From DASUBV01 sp035763085 (GTDB taxonomy: Bacteria; Actinomycetota; Actinomycetes; Streptosporangiales; Streptosporangiaceae): DNA of 64,000 bases. The position numbers and the translations under genes were made by a program. Under the pieces are notes generated by a model, which saw only the letters and a program-made list of their open reading frames with translations, was not told the origin of the DNA and ran no database searches. Shown one piece after another: positions 33,571-42,026 of this stretch (position 1 is the first letter of the stretch; every line of letters starts with the position of its first letter). The stretch is from the NCBI GenBank assembly GCA_035763085.1, contig DASUBV010000324.1:5576-69575 (forward strand), in the 5' to 3' direction.

Positions 33571-36108
33571 GCCAGGGCTAGGCAACGCCGCGTCGCGCTG
33601 ACGGCAGCGCAGCGCGCGGGCAACGTCGTCGCGGCCCTCCGACAGCAGCCGGGCCAGCGACGCCGGCGGGTTGCCGCGCGTGAGGTACTCATCGGCCGCC
33701 TCGATCGCCGCCGGGGTGATGACAGTGATGGGGTAGGCCACCTCGGCGAAGTACTGCGCCATGTCCGAGCCCCAGTCCTGCCAGATCCCGCCGATCACCT
33801 CGAAATACGGCCCGGTGAACGGCGCCAGCAGCTCCTCCTGGTCCAGGTCCTGGAAGCCGTTCAGGGTGGCCCGGAACATGGCGTTCGGCAGGTGGCCGCC
33901 GGTGACCTGCCGCCAGGCCTCTGCCTTCGCCTCCGGCGTGGGGATCGCGGCGCGGGCCGCCGCCGCGTGCCGCTGCCCGGCGTCGGTCATGTCCTGGTCC
34001 AGCTCGGCATCGATCTGGGCCTGGCCCGCCGCGCCGCGGCTGACCAGCCGGTGCAGCAGCCGCCAGCGCATGTCGGTGTCGACGGCCAGCCCGTCGATGG
34101 TCACCGAGCCGTCCAGCAGCCCGGCCAGCAGGGCGAGGTCGCCGGTGGCCGAGGCGACACCCGTGAAGGCGATCGCGTAGGCCAGCTGCTCGTCCGAGCC
34201 GGCCGCCGCGCCCTCCAGCAGGCCGCGCAGCCCCGCGGCCAGCCGGGCCTGCCCCTCCGGCCGCCAGGCCGGGTCGGCGAACCGGCGCACCGCGATCGAG
34301 ACCTGGCGCAGCACCGTCTGCAGCACCGTGACATCAGTGATGGTGTCCGTGCCGGCCAGCACCAGGCTGAGGTAGTCGCGGACGGGCATCTCGCCGTCCC
34401 GGACCATGTCCCAGGCCGCTGCCCAGCAGATCGCCGCCGGGAGCGCGTCGGCGAACTGGCCGCGCCCGTCGATCAGGGCGCGCAGCGACTGCTCGTCCAG
34501 CCGCACCTTGGCATAGGAGTGGTCGTCGTCGTTGACCAGCACCAGGTCCGGGCGCTGGACGCCGGCCAGCTCGGTGATCTCGGTGTCGGGCCCGGCGATG
34601 TCCACCTCGACCTGCCGGATGCGGGTGAAGCCGTCGCCGGCCCGGTCATACAGGCCGATCGCGATCCGGTGCGGCCGCAGCTCCGGATAGCCGGCGGGCG
34701 CCTCCTGCTGCACGCTGAACGAGGTGAACCGGCCATCCGGGCCGGTCTCGAACCGCGGCCGCAGCGTGTTCACCCCGGCGGTCTCCAGCCACGCCTTGGA
34801 CCAGGAGGTCAGGTCGCGCCCGGAGGTCTGCTCCAGGGCTCCGAGCAGGTCGCCGAGCGTCGCGTTGCCCCAGGCGTGCGCGGCGAAGTAGGCCCGCACC
34901 CCGGCCAGGAAGTTCTCCCGGCCCACGTAGGCGACCAGCTGCTTGAGCACGGCCGCGCCCTTGGCGTAGGTGATCCCGTCGAAGTTGACCTCGACGGCGG
35001 CAATGTCCGGGATGTCCGCGGCGATCGGGTGCGTCGAGGGCAGCTGGTCCTGCCGGTACGCCCAGGCCTTCTCCACCTGCGTGAACGTCGTCCAGGCCGA
35101 GGTCCACCGGGTGTTCTCCGCCTCGGCGACGGCCGCGGCCCAGGTCGCGAACGACTCATTCAGCCACAGATCGTCCCACCAGCGCATGGTGACCAGGTCG
35201 CCGAACCACATGTGCGCCATCTCGTGCAGGATCGTCGACGCCCGCGCCTCCCGCGCGGTGTCGGTCACCCGGGAGCGGAAGACGTAGTTCTCCAGGAATG
35301 TCACGCAGCCGGCGTTCTCCATGGCGCCCGCCTTGAACTCGGGCACGAACAGCTGGTCGTACTTGGGGAACGGGTACCGGACCCCGAACTCGCGGTGGTA
35401 GAAGTCAAAGCCCTGCCGGGTGATCTCCAGGATCTCGTCCGGGTCCAGGTAGCCGGCCAGCGACTGGCGGCAGAACACGCCCAGCGGGATGCCGTCGTGC
35501 TCCGACCGCACGACGTGGTACGGCCCGGCCGCCACCGCGGTGATGTAGGTCGGCAGCACCGGCGTGGGCGGGAAGTGCCAGCGCAGGTTGCCCAGCCCGG
35601 CGGGCTCCGGATCGCCTGCGGGCGGCATGTTCGAGATGACCTGCCAGTCATCCTGGCCGCTGACCGTCAGCTCGAAGCTGGCCTTCAGGTCGGGCTGGTC
35701 GAAGCAGGCATAGATCTGGTGGGCGTCGAACGTCTCCAGGTCGGAGTACATATAGATGCCCTTGTCCGCCGGGTCGGTGAACCGGTGCAGGCCCTCCCCG
35801 GTGCGCGAGTAGGCACAGTCCGCGACGACGCGCAGCTCATTGGACTCGGCCAGGCCGGTCAGCGCGATGCGGTTGCCGTCGTGCGCCGCCGGGTCGACGG
35901 GCTCCCCGTTCAGGGTGATCTCGGTGACCTCCGGCGCGGTCAGGTCGATGAAGGTGCTGGCGCCCGCAGTCGTGCAGGTAAACCGGGCCGTCGTCACCGA
36001 CCGGAACGTTGACTCGCCGCCGGTGAGGTCGAGATCGACCTGGTAGGACTGCACGCTCAGCAGCCGGGCCCGCTCCCGCGCCTCGTCGCGCGTCAGATTG
36101 CTCGCCAC
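33529..36108 (-). CDS. pepN: Aminopeptidase N (M1 family)
   Basis: Cytosolic zinc aminopeptidase of 859 residues, the usual length for the actinobacterial enzyme. Motifs: exopeptidase GAMEN (261-265), zinc-binding HEMAHMWFGD (His295, His299) with the third ligand Glu318 in LWLNESF. The C-terminal ERAP1-like helical domain covers about 530-850. The GTG start gives the conserved N-terminus NLTRDEARERARLLSVQSYQVDLDL. It is divergent from the DsbA-fold gene and convergent with malQ, with 42 bases of overlap between the two coding ends. Confidence 0.97.
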   Translation of the reverse strand: MASNLTRDEARERARLLSVQSYQVDLDLTGGESTFRSVTTARFTCTTAGASTFIDLTAPEVTEITLNGEPVDPAAHDGNRIALTGLAESNELRVVADCAYSRTGEGLHRFTDPADKGIYMYSDLETFDAHQIYACFDQPDLKASFELTVSGQDDWQVISNMPPAGDPEPAGLGNLRWHFPPTPVLPTYITAVAAGPYHVVRSEHDGIPLGVFCRQSLAGYLDPDEILEITRQGFDFYHREFGVRYPFPKYDQLFVPEFKAGAMENAGCVTFLENYVFRSRVTDTAREARASTILHEMAHMWFGDLVTMRWWDDLWLNESFATWAAAVAEAENTRWTSAWTTFTQVEKAWAYRQDQLPSTHPIAADIPDIAAVEVNFDGITYAKGAAVLKQLVAYVGRENFLAGVRAYFAAHAWGNATLGDLLGALEQTSGRDLTSWSKAWLETAGVNTLRPRFETGPDGRFTSFSVQQEAPAGYPELRPHRIAIGLYDRAGDGFTRIRQVEVDIAGPDTEITELAGVQRPDLVLVNDDDHSYAKVRLDEQSLRALIDGRGQFADALPAAICWAAAWDMVRDGEMPVRDYLSLVLAGTDTITDVTVLQTVLRQVSIAVRRFADPAWRPEGQARLAAGLRGLLEGAAAGSDEQLAYAIAFTGVASATGDLALLAGLLDGSVTIDGLAVDTDMRWRLLHRLVSRGAAGQAQIDAELDQDMTDAGQRHAAAARAAIPTPEAKAEAWRQVTGGHLPNAMFRATLNGFQDLDQEELLAPFTGPYFEVIGGIWQDWGSDMAQYFAEVAYPITVITPAAIEAADEYLTRGNPPASLARLLSEGRDDVARALRCRQRDAALPSPGSARDGLRYGPHQG

Positions 36109-36224
36109 CGCGATGTTCCCTTCCGTGGATGGCCGGCCGGTCTTTTCCTATCGCTCCTGCGGAATTACCCGCCGCGTGCCCCGGTTGGCCTCTGACAGAG
36201 TCCCCGATCCTCGCAAGGAGCGTA

Positions 36225-36842
36225 ATGGCTGAGCAGGAGCCTACTGAAGTTGATTTCTGGTTCGATCCGCTGTGCCCGTGGGCGTGGATCACCAGCCGCT
36301 GGATCCTGGAGGTCGAGAAGGTCCGGCCGGTCAAGGTGAACTGGCATGTGATGAGCCTGGCCGTGCTGAACGAGGGCAAGGATGACCTGTCGGAGGGGTA
36401 CCAGGAGCTGATGCGCACGGCCTGGGGCCCGGTGCGGGTCTGCATCGCCGCCGCGCAGAAGCTCGGCCCGGAGGTGCTCGGTCCCCTGTACACCGCGCTG
36501 GGCACCCGCTTCCACGACCAGAAGGCCGGGCGCGAGCGCGCCGTGATCGAGGCGGCGCTGGCCGATGCCGGGCTGCCGGCGGAGCTGGCCGACGCGATGG
36601 AGTCCACCGAGTACGACGAGGCGCTGCGGGCCTCGCACGCCGACGGCATCGAGCGAGTCGGCTACGAGGTGGGCACCCCGATTATCTCGGTGCTCGGGAC
36701 CTCTATCTTCGGGCCGGTCGTGTCGCCGATCCCGCGCGGGGAGGCGGCCGCGAAGCTGTGGGACGGCGTCCTGCTCGTCGCCGGGACCGACGGCTTCTTC
36801 GAGCTCAAGCGCAGCCGGACCCGCGACCCGATCTTCACCTGA
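36225..36842 (+). CDS. DsbA-family protein related to mycothiol-dependent nitroreductase
   Basis: 205-residue thioredoxin-fold protein of the DsbA/HCCA-isomerase type. It aligns closely from memory with M. tuberculosis Rv2466c, the mycothiol-dependent nitroreductase: VDFWFDPLCPW-WITSRWILEV, VMSLAVLNE, AWGPVRVCIAA, GTPIISV, SPIPRGEAAAKLWDG, FFELKRSRT. The active site here reads CPWA (Cys17, Ala20) instead of CPWC, so the resolving cysteine is missing while the mycothiol-reactive cysteine remains. The ATG at 36225 follows AAGGAG. It is divergent from pepN. Expected to act in the cytosol in thiol redox or detoxification. Confidence 0.9.
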   Translation: MAEQEPTEVDFWFDPLCPWAWITSRWILEVEKVRPVKVNWHVMSLAVLNEGKDDLSEGYQELMRTAWGPVRVCIAAAQKLGPEVLGPLYTALGTRFHDQKAGRERAVIEAALADAGLPAELADAMESTEYDEALRASHADGIERVGYEVGTPIISVLGTSIFGPVVSPIPRGEAAAKLWDGVLLVAGTDGFFELKRSRTRDPIFT

Positions 36843-36923
36843 GCCCGGACCGGGCGGCGGCGCGGCCAGCCTCCGAGCTGCGCCGCCGCCCGGCACCCCC
36901 GTTCTGCCGCGGTGGCCCGCAGG

Positions 36924-37535
36924 TCAGTGGTCGCTGACCACGCGGACCTTCCACGAGCAGCTCGTGATGATCACGAGGTAGTGGCTGGCGGTGGCGGAGT
37001 AGGTCGAGGTGCTGCCCGTGCCGGCCGAGCCGGCGGCATCCACGCTCAGCCCGTCGTGGCCGCCGCCGCCCTCCCGGATGATCAGCCCTCCGCGCGGCGC
37101 TCGCGGCGCGCACTGGAACGACCAGTGCAAGTCCCAGCGGCCCGGCGCGGTCACCGAGAACGCCCCCGTGGTCCGGTTCCCTGTCCCGGCGAAGGCGCGC
37201 AGCACGGTGCCAGGGCGGCGGGTACTGCCGGGCTGTCCCGCCCCGCCGCCATGATCTCCGCCCGGGCCGCCCCGCGCGCCGGTGGCCCTCGGATTCAGCT
37301 TGGAGGATCCGGCCGCGGCGGCGACATGCGTCGCCTTGGCTGGCCCGGCGGCCTCAGCGACCAGCGCAACCAAGCCGGTCACCAGGCATAATCCGGCGGC
37401 CCAGGCTCCGGCAGTGACAAATAGCCGCAGGGCCCGGTGGGCGTGCACAACCAGGGGAGTGGTCGAGCCGAACGGCGCCGCGTGCTGGGGACCTCGCGGC
37501 GGCAGCCGCCACCCCCGGGGAGCCTGGTAAGTCAT
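36924..37535 (-). CDS. Secreted or membrane-anchored hypothetical protein
   Basis: 203 residues. A basic N-terminus and one hydrophobic helix (LFVTAGAWAAGLCLVTGLVALVAEA, about 38-62) precede a Gly-rich linker. The C-terminal ~95-residue domain (TGAFSVTAPGRWDLHWSFQC...GLSVDAAGSAGTGSTSTYSATASHYLVIITSCSWKVRVV) looks like a small beta-sandwich with a possible disulfide. I recognise the domain style from actinobacterial secreted proteins but cannot name a function. The ATG is followed by a plausible signal anchor. It shares no operon with neighbours. Confidence 0.65.
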   Translation of the reverse strand: MTYQAPRGWRLPPRGPQHAAPFGSTTPLVVHAHRALRLFVTAGAWAAGLCLVTGLVALVAEAAGPAKATHVAAAAGSSKLNPRATGARGGPGGDHGGGAGQPGSTRRPGTVLRAFAGTGNRTTGAFSVTAPGRWDLHWSFQCAPRAPRGGLIIREGGGGHDGLSVDAAGSAGTGSTSTYSATASHYLVIITSCSWKVRVVSDH

Positions 37536-37892
37536 CCGCCCATCCTCAGGTCGGCCATCCGGGCCTCAGCTACGGAACGTAACTACACACTCGGTCACTT
37601 ACTGAGAGCGTTGTATCACGAAATGCAGTGTCGTCCGGGCCTTACGAGCGGAATAGCTGGCACGGACGAGATGATCGGAGCTCGTGCGGATCCATACGGA
37701 TCCGGGCGCAGACCTGAAGCTGGACGAAGTTCCCCGGGCGATCATGAACGATAAGTGACCATCAGGACCTGATCGTCTGATCTGGCGGCCGCGCCGCCGG
37801 CGTCGTTTCCGTCCCGGGGCGCCCGGGCGCAGGCCCCCGGCCGGGACCCGCCGGGGCTCGCCGCCGCCCGGCCGATGAGGCAGGATGGCGCC
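37536..37892. other. Gene-free stretch with lower-GC patch before the aldehyde dehydrogenase
   Basis: About 350 bases. The part from 37570 to 37640 (aactacacactcggtcactt and onward, then gttgtatcacgaaatgcagt) is distinctly AT-richer than its surroundings and may hold the divergent promoters. cggatcc occurs twice near 37687 and 37699. I see no gene and no clear hairpin. Confidence 0.4.
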
Positions 37893-39305
37893 ATGCGCAG
37901 CAACTTCATCGGCGGCACCTGGACCCCGTCAGCCAGCGAGACCGGAATCGACGTGATCAACCCGGCCACCGAGGCGGTCATCGACCGGGTTCCGGCTGGT
38001 CATCCGGCGGATGTCGATGCCGCGGCCCTGGCCGCCCGCGCCGCGTTCGCTGGCTGGTCGCAGACCTCGCCGGCCGAGCGTGCCGGGTACCTGGCGGCCG
38101 CCCGTGACCTGCTGGAGCAGCGCGCTGACACAGTCGCGGCGGCGATCAGCGCCGACATGGGCTCGCCGCTGGCCTTCGCCCGCGCCGTGCAGGTCGGCAC
38201 GCCGCTGGCGGTCCTGGCCAGCTATGTGGAACTGCTGGGCCGCTACGACTTCGGCGGGGAGCGGGACGGCAACTCGCTGATCGTCCGCGAGCCGGCCGGC
38301 GTGGTGGGGGCCATCACCCCGTGGAACTACCCGCTGCACCAGATCGTGGCCAAGGTCGCTGCGGCGCTGGCGGCCGGCTGCGCGGTAGTGCTCAAGCCCA
38401 GCGAGGTGGCACCGTCGGCGGCCTACGAGCTGGCCGACATCCTCGCCGCCGCCGGGCTGCCGCCGGGGGTGTTCAACCTGGTCAGCGGGACCGGCCCGGT
38501 GACTGGCGAGGCGATCGCCGGGCACCCGGAAGTGGATGTCGTCTCGTTCACCGGGTCCGCCGCGGCCGGGCGCCGGGTGGCCGAGATCGCCGCTGCCACG
38601 CCCAGGAGGGTGGCGCTGGAGCTGGGCGGCAAGTCGGCAAACCTGATCATGCCCGACGCCGACCTGGCCACGGCCGTGAAGGTGGGCGTGGCCAAGGCGT
38701 TCGTCAACGCCGGGCAGACCTGCAACGCGCTGACCCGGATGCTGGTCCACCGCGATGCCTACGACGAGGCCGTCGCGCTCGCGGCAAAGAACGCCGCCCG
38801 GTACGTGCCCGGCGACCCGATGGCCGAGGGCGTCCGGATGGGCCCGCTGGCGTCGGCGGCCCAGCGCGACCGGGTCACCGGGTACATCGAGAAGGGACTG
38901 GCCGAGGGCGCGCGGGCGGTGACCGGCGGCCCGCAGGCACCCGGCGGCCTGCCTCGCGGCTACTACGTCTCGCCGACGGTGTTCGCGGATGTCACCGCGG
39001 ACATGGTGATCGCTCAGGAGGAGATCTTCGGCCCGGTGCTGTGCGTGCTGCCCTACGACAGCGAGGAGCAGGCTGTCCAGATCGCGAACGGGACGCCGTA
39101 CGGCCTGGCCGCCGCGGTCTGGTCAGCCGACCACGACCACGCGGTGAGCATCGGCCGGCGGCTGCGGGCCGGGCAGATCGAGATCAACGGCGGGGCGTTC
39201 AACGTGGCCGCGCCATTCGGCGGGTTCGGGCAGTCCGGGTACGGGCGTGAGCTGGGCGTGCACGGGCTGGAGGAGTTCCTGGAGGTCAAGGCCCTGCAGT
39301 TCTGA
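37893..39305 (+). CDS. NAD(P)-dependent aldehyde dehydrogenase
   Basis: Aldehyde dehydrogenase superfamily, 470 residues. Catalytic Cys277 is in NAGQTCNALTRM and general base Glu243 in ALELGGKSANL. The cofactor-binding ITPWNYPLHQ and SFTGSAAAGRRVAE are present, along with EEIFGPVLCV and the C-terminal FGGFGQSGYGRELG. The start at 37893 (MRSNFIGGTW) matches the family; an ATG six codons earlier is possible. The substrate aldehyde is not predictable. It stands alone, followed by a tandem repeat and rpiB. Confidence 0.93.
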   Translation: MRSNFIGGTWTPSASETGIDVINPATEAVIDRVPAGHPADVDAAALAARAAFAGWSQTSPAERAGYLAAARDLLEQRADTVAAAISADMGSPLAFARAVQVGTPLAVLASYVELLGRYDFGGERDGNSLIVREPAGVVGAITPWNYPLHQIVAKVAAALAAGCAVVLKPSEVAPSAAYELADILAAAGLPPGVFNLVSGTGPVTGEAIAGHPEVDVVSFTGSAAAGRRVAEIAAATPRRVALELGGKSANLIMPDADLATAVKVGVAKAFVNAGQTCNALTRMLVHRDAYDEAVALAAKNAARYVPGDPMAEGVRMGPLASAAQRDRVTGYIEKGLAEGARAVTGGPQAPGGLPRGYYVSPTVFADVTADMVIAQEEIFGPVLCVLPYDSEEQAVQIANGTPYGLAAAVWSADHDHAVSIGRRLRAGQIEINGGAFNVAAPFGGFGQSGYGRELGVHGLEEFLEVKALQF

Positions 39306-39321
39306 CGGGCAGCCCGCCGGC

Positions 39322-39386
39322 GCGGCCCGGCTGCGCCGCCACGCGGCCCGGCCCGCTTCGCCGCCACGGCCCGGCTTCGCCGCCAC
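39322..39386 (+). repeat. Three-copy, about 20-bp tandem repeat before rpiB
   Basis: Units related to ggcccggcttcgccgccac occur at 39322-39342, 39343-39367 and 39368-39386. The copies are imperfect. They lie between the aldehyde dehydrogenase stop and rpiB, ending 27 bases before the rpiB start. Confidence 0.65.
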
Positions 39387-39413
39387 GCCGGGCCGGTCTG
39401 CCACACTGTCCCC

Positions 39414-39881
39414 GTGCGCGTCTACCTGGGATCAGATCACGCAGGCTTCGAGCTCAAGAGCGCCCTGATCGACTGGCTGCGGCAGGCCGGCCATGAGGCC
39501 GTCGACTGCGGCCCGGCCAGCTTTCACGACGGGGATGACTACCCGCCCTACGTGATGCGGGCGGCCAGTTCCGCCATCGCCGACCCGGGCAGCCTGGGCA
39601 TCGTGATCGGCGGGTCGGGCAACGGCGAGCAGATCGCGGCCAACAAGGTCGCCGGGGTCCGCGCCGCGCTGGCCTGGAGCGAGGAGACCGCCCGGCTCGC
39701 CCGCCTGCACAACAACGCCAACGTGCTGAGCCTCGGAGCCCGGATGCATCCGGTCGCGGACGCCATCGACTTCGCGCGGGTCTTCCTGGAGACGGATTAC
39801 TCCGGGGAGCCGCGGCATACCCGGCGGCTGCAGATGATCACTGATTACGAGGTGACCGGGGAACTGCCGCCGCTGCCCTGA
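39414..39881 (+). CDS. rpiB: Ribose-5-phosphate isomerase B
   Basis: Interconverts ribose 5-phosphate and ribulose 5-phosphate in the pentose phosphate pathway. The 155 residues match the actinobacterial LacAB/RpiB type: YLGSDHAGFELK, CGPASFHDGDDYPPY, GGSGNGEQIAANKV with catalytic Glu72 (in place of the Cys of the E. coli type), and ARLHNNANVLSLGARM with His99. The GTG start gives the conserved MRVYLGSDHAG. No clear ribosome binding site is seen. Confidence 0.95.
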   Translation: MRVYLGSDHAGFELKSALIDWLRQAGHEAVDCGPASFHDGDDYPPYVMRAASSAIADPGSLGIVIGGSGNGEQIAANKVAGVRAALAWSEETARLARLHNNANVLSLGARMHPVADAIDFARVFLETDYSGEPRHTRRLQMITDYEVTGELPPLP

Positions 39882-39947
39882 GCACCCGGCTGCGAACCTC
39901 GGGCCAGCTCTGGCATCCGGCTTGCCGGACCTGCGGGTGGCCGGAGC

Positions 39948-40646
39948 CTAACCGGCGCCTAACCGGCGGCGGCGGCGCGAGCGGCGCCGGGCGGGCCGGC
40001 CTGCTCCGGATCCCGGTTTCCGGTCGCGCTGGCCCCTGCTGCTGGCGGACTGGCCGTCGGCCTGGCCCTGGCCCGGCTCGCGCGATCCCGCCGAGCCCGA
40101 TCCGGCCGGATCCGATCCGGCCGCTCCTGGCCCGGCCGATCCCGATCCGGCCGATCCCGGTCCCGGCGAGCCTTGTCCCGGCGAGCCATTGCCGGTGCGG
40201 CCACCGCGGCTCTTCCGCCCGCCGCCCGGGCGCTTGCCGGGAGCACCGGGCTCGGTGCCGGCCGCTGGCCGTCCCGCGGCCGGTGACCCCGCCCGGGTGC
40301 GCAAGGTGGTGCTGCCGGGCGAGGCTGCACCGCCGGGCGACGCTGGATTTCCGGGCGAGCCTGCACCGCCGGGCGGGGCAGGCGTCCCGGGCGCGGGGGT
40401 ACTGCCGGGCAGGCCGGGCCCGCTAGCAGAGCCCGACCCGGCGGCGCGCGCCGCCGGAACGGGACCGGCGGGCGTGGCCCGGTCGCGGGCCGCCGCCGGC
40501 CGGGCTGCCGCCCGACGGGATGGCTGCGTCCCGGCTTGCCCGGCCTCGTGCGCGCTGGCCCCGGCCGGCTCCAGGTCGGCCGCCTCGTCGGCAGCGGGCC
40601 GGGAAACGTCCCTGGCCCGCATCGCCGCGTCGACCGTAATCTTCAT
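39948..40646 (-). CDS. Low-complexity hypothetical protein with conserved-looking N-terminus
   Basis: 232 residues. The first ~20 (MKITVDAAMRARDVSRP) look like a stub I recall from other actinomycete hypothetical proteins; this is memory, not a search. The remainder is Gly/Pro/Ser/Ala repeats (for example SAGSGSAGPGAAGSDPAG) ending in an Arg-rich stretch, RRRSRRRRR, that could bind nucleic acid. The ATG at 40646 is 29 bases after the Eis-like gene stop on the same strand, so the two may form an operon. Competing open frames on the other strand make the call moderate. Confidence 0.5.
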   Translation of the reverse strand: MKITVDAAMRARDVSRPAADEAADLEPAGASAHEAGQAGTQPSRRAAARPAAARDRATPAGPVPAARAAGSGSASGPGLPGSTPAPGTPAPPGGAGSPGNPASPGGAASPGSTTLRTRAGSPAAGRPAAGTEPGAPGKRPGGGRKSRGGRTGNGSPGQGSPGPGSAGSGSAGPGAAGSDPAGSGSAGSREPGQGQADGQSASSRGQRDRKPGSGAGRPARRRSRRRRRLGAG

Positions 40647-40675
40647 CGTTGCTACGGTACCCGGGCCCCGCGACG

Positions 40676-41929
40676 TCAGAACTCGGACAGGCACCACGGG
40701 GCGGGATCTGCGGCCATCGCGGTCGCCAGTGCCGTCAGTGCCTCCGGGCGGCGGGCCGTGACCTGGCCGGCCGCCGCGAGCGAGGCCAGCCCGGTGCCGC
40801 CCAGGTAGGCGGCGCCCAGGGCCTGGGCGGTGGCCGTCACGTCAGCGGCCGCGGTCGTCTGCTCGCAGCTGGCCGGCCCGCCGGCGCTCGCCTGCAGCCG
40901 CCACCGCCCGGCGTTGGCGGCCAGCTCGGTGTCGGTCACCTCGATCACCACGTCGATCTCCCGCGCGTACTGGCGCTGGCGCAGTGCTGAAGGCACGTCG
41001 GTCAGCCGGGCCCACAGGCCGTCCAGCATCCGGGCCCGGGCGCGCCGGGGGCCGCCCAGCAGCTGCAGCAGCGGGTCGTCGACCGGCCGGCCGAAGGCCC
41101 GCACCTCCTTGACCAGGTCGCGGCTCAGCAGGTCGCTCCACAGCGTGACCTCGGTCTCGATGTCGGCCGCGACCAGCTCGCGGATGCCGAGCTGCCCGGC
41201 CGCGAGGCTGTCATCGTCCCAGGTCGGCTTGGCCGCGTACAGCGCGTAACCGCGGGGGCCGCGGTCGTCCTCGGCCAGCACGCAGCGCAGCGGCGCCCAG
41301 CCCTCGCGGGCCCATTCCGGGTCGGCCGTGGCTGCCTGCCACCACCGGTCATCGCGCGCGAGGGCGCCTGGCCGCGCCGCAGCGACGCGGTCATAGACCA
41401 CGGCGAGCTCGGTGATCACCTTGGCCGGCTCGACGATGCGCAGCCGCGGCGCAGGTCCCTGCTCGCGGCCGGGCAGCGGCGGCGGCACCAGCCGCGCCTC
41501 GGCGCGGGGGATGGCGTAGTTCAGGGCCCGGGAGGCGCAGCCGAAGCCGAACCGGCCGTAGATCTCCGGCTCGGCGGCCCACAGCACCGCGACCGGCTCG
41601 GCGTGGTCGAGGGCGTCGGCCAGCAGCCGGCGGATCAGTGCCGACATGATCCCGCGCCGCCGGTGCGAGGGCAGTACGGCGACCGCGCTGATGCCGGCCG
41701 CGCCCACCGTCCCGCCCGGAACCGACATCCGGAAGGTGTAGTTGACGGCGGTCCCGACCATCTGGCCGCCGTCGAAGGCGGCCGCGCTGCGGTCAAATTC
41801 AAAGGTGGGCCGCGTGAGCTCGCTCATCGGCTCGGCTGGCCAGTTGGAGTTAAAGGCCTGCTCGGCGACCGCGCAGTAGTCCTGGTATTCGGCGGGCTCG
41901 ATGGCCCGGATCGGATAGCCGGTGCTCAT
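40676..41929 (-). CDS. Eis-like GNAT N-acetyltransferase
   Basis: 417 residues, the length of Eis (enhanced intracellular survival) proteins, which acetylate amines of aminoglycosides, peptides or polyamines using acetyl-CoA. Two fused GNAT folds and a C-terminal SCP2-like domain are expected. The CoA-binding loop is AVLPSHRRRGIMSALI, followed by the YGRFGFGCAS segment with the general-acid Tyr. The chain ends exactly at a Phe (CLSEF), in line with Eis using its C-terminal carboxylate in catalysis. It is divergent from the SpoIIE-type phosphatase gene. The natural substrate is unknown. Confidence 0.92.
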   Translation of the reverse strand: MSTGYPIRAIEPAEYQDYCAVAEQAFNSNWPAEPMSELTRPTFEFDRSAAAFDGGQMVGTAVNYTFRMSVPGGTVGAAGISAVAVLPSHRRRGIMSALIRRLLADALDHAEPVAVLWAAEPEIYGRFGFGCASRALNYAIPRAEARLVPPPLPGREQGPAPRLRIVEPAKVITELAVVYDRVAAARPGALARDDRWWQAATADPEWAREGWAPLRCVLAEDDRGPRGYALYAAKPTWDDDSLAAGQLGIRELVAADIETEVTLWSDLLSRDLVKEVRAFGRPVDDPLLQLLGGPRRARARMLDGLWARLTDVPSALRQRQYAREIDVVIEVTDTELAANAGRWRLQASAGGPASCEQTTAAADVTATAQALGAAYLGGTGLASLAAAGQVTARRPEALTALATAMAADPAPWCLSEF

Positions 41930-42026
41930 CTTGCCATCAGTACCCCGCCGGGCCCTCCATGCGCGACTGAATTTGGCCCTGACGGCTGATGCCGCATTCC
42001 AGGGCTACCGGTACAGTGCCGCCATC

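Noticed and set aside
40189..40761. Plus-strand open frame of about 190 codons opposite the low-complexity gene
   Set aside because: It is as open as its antisense partner only because of GC-rich repeats. The minus-strand frame has the better start context and a more protein-like N-terminus.
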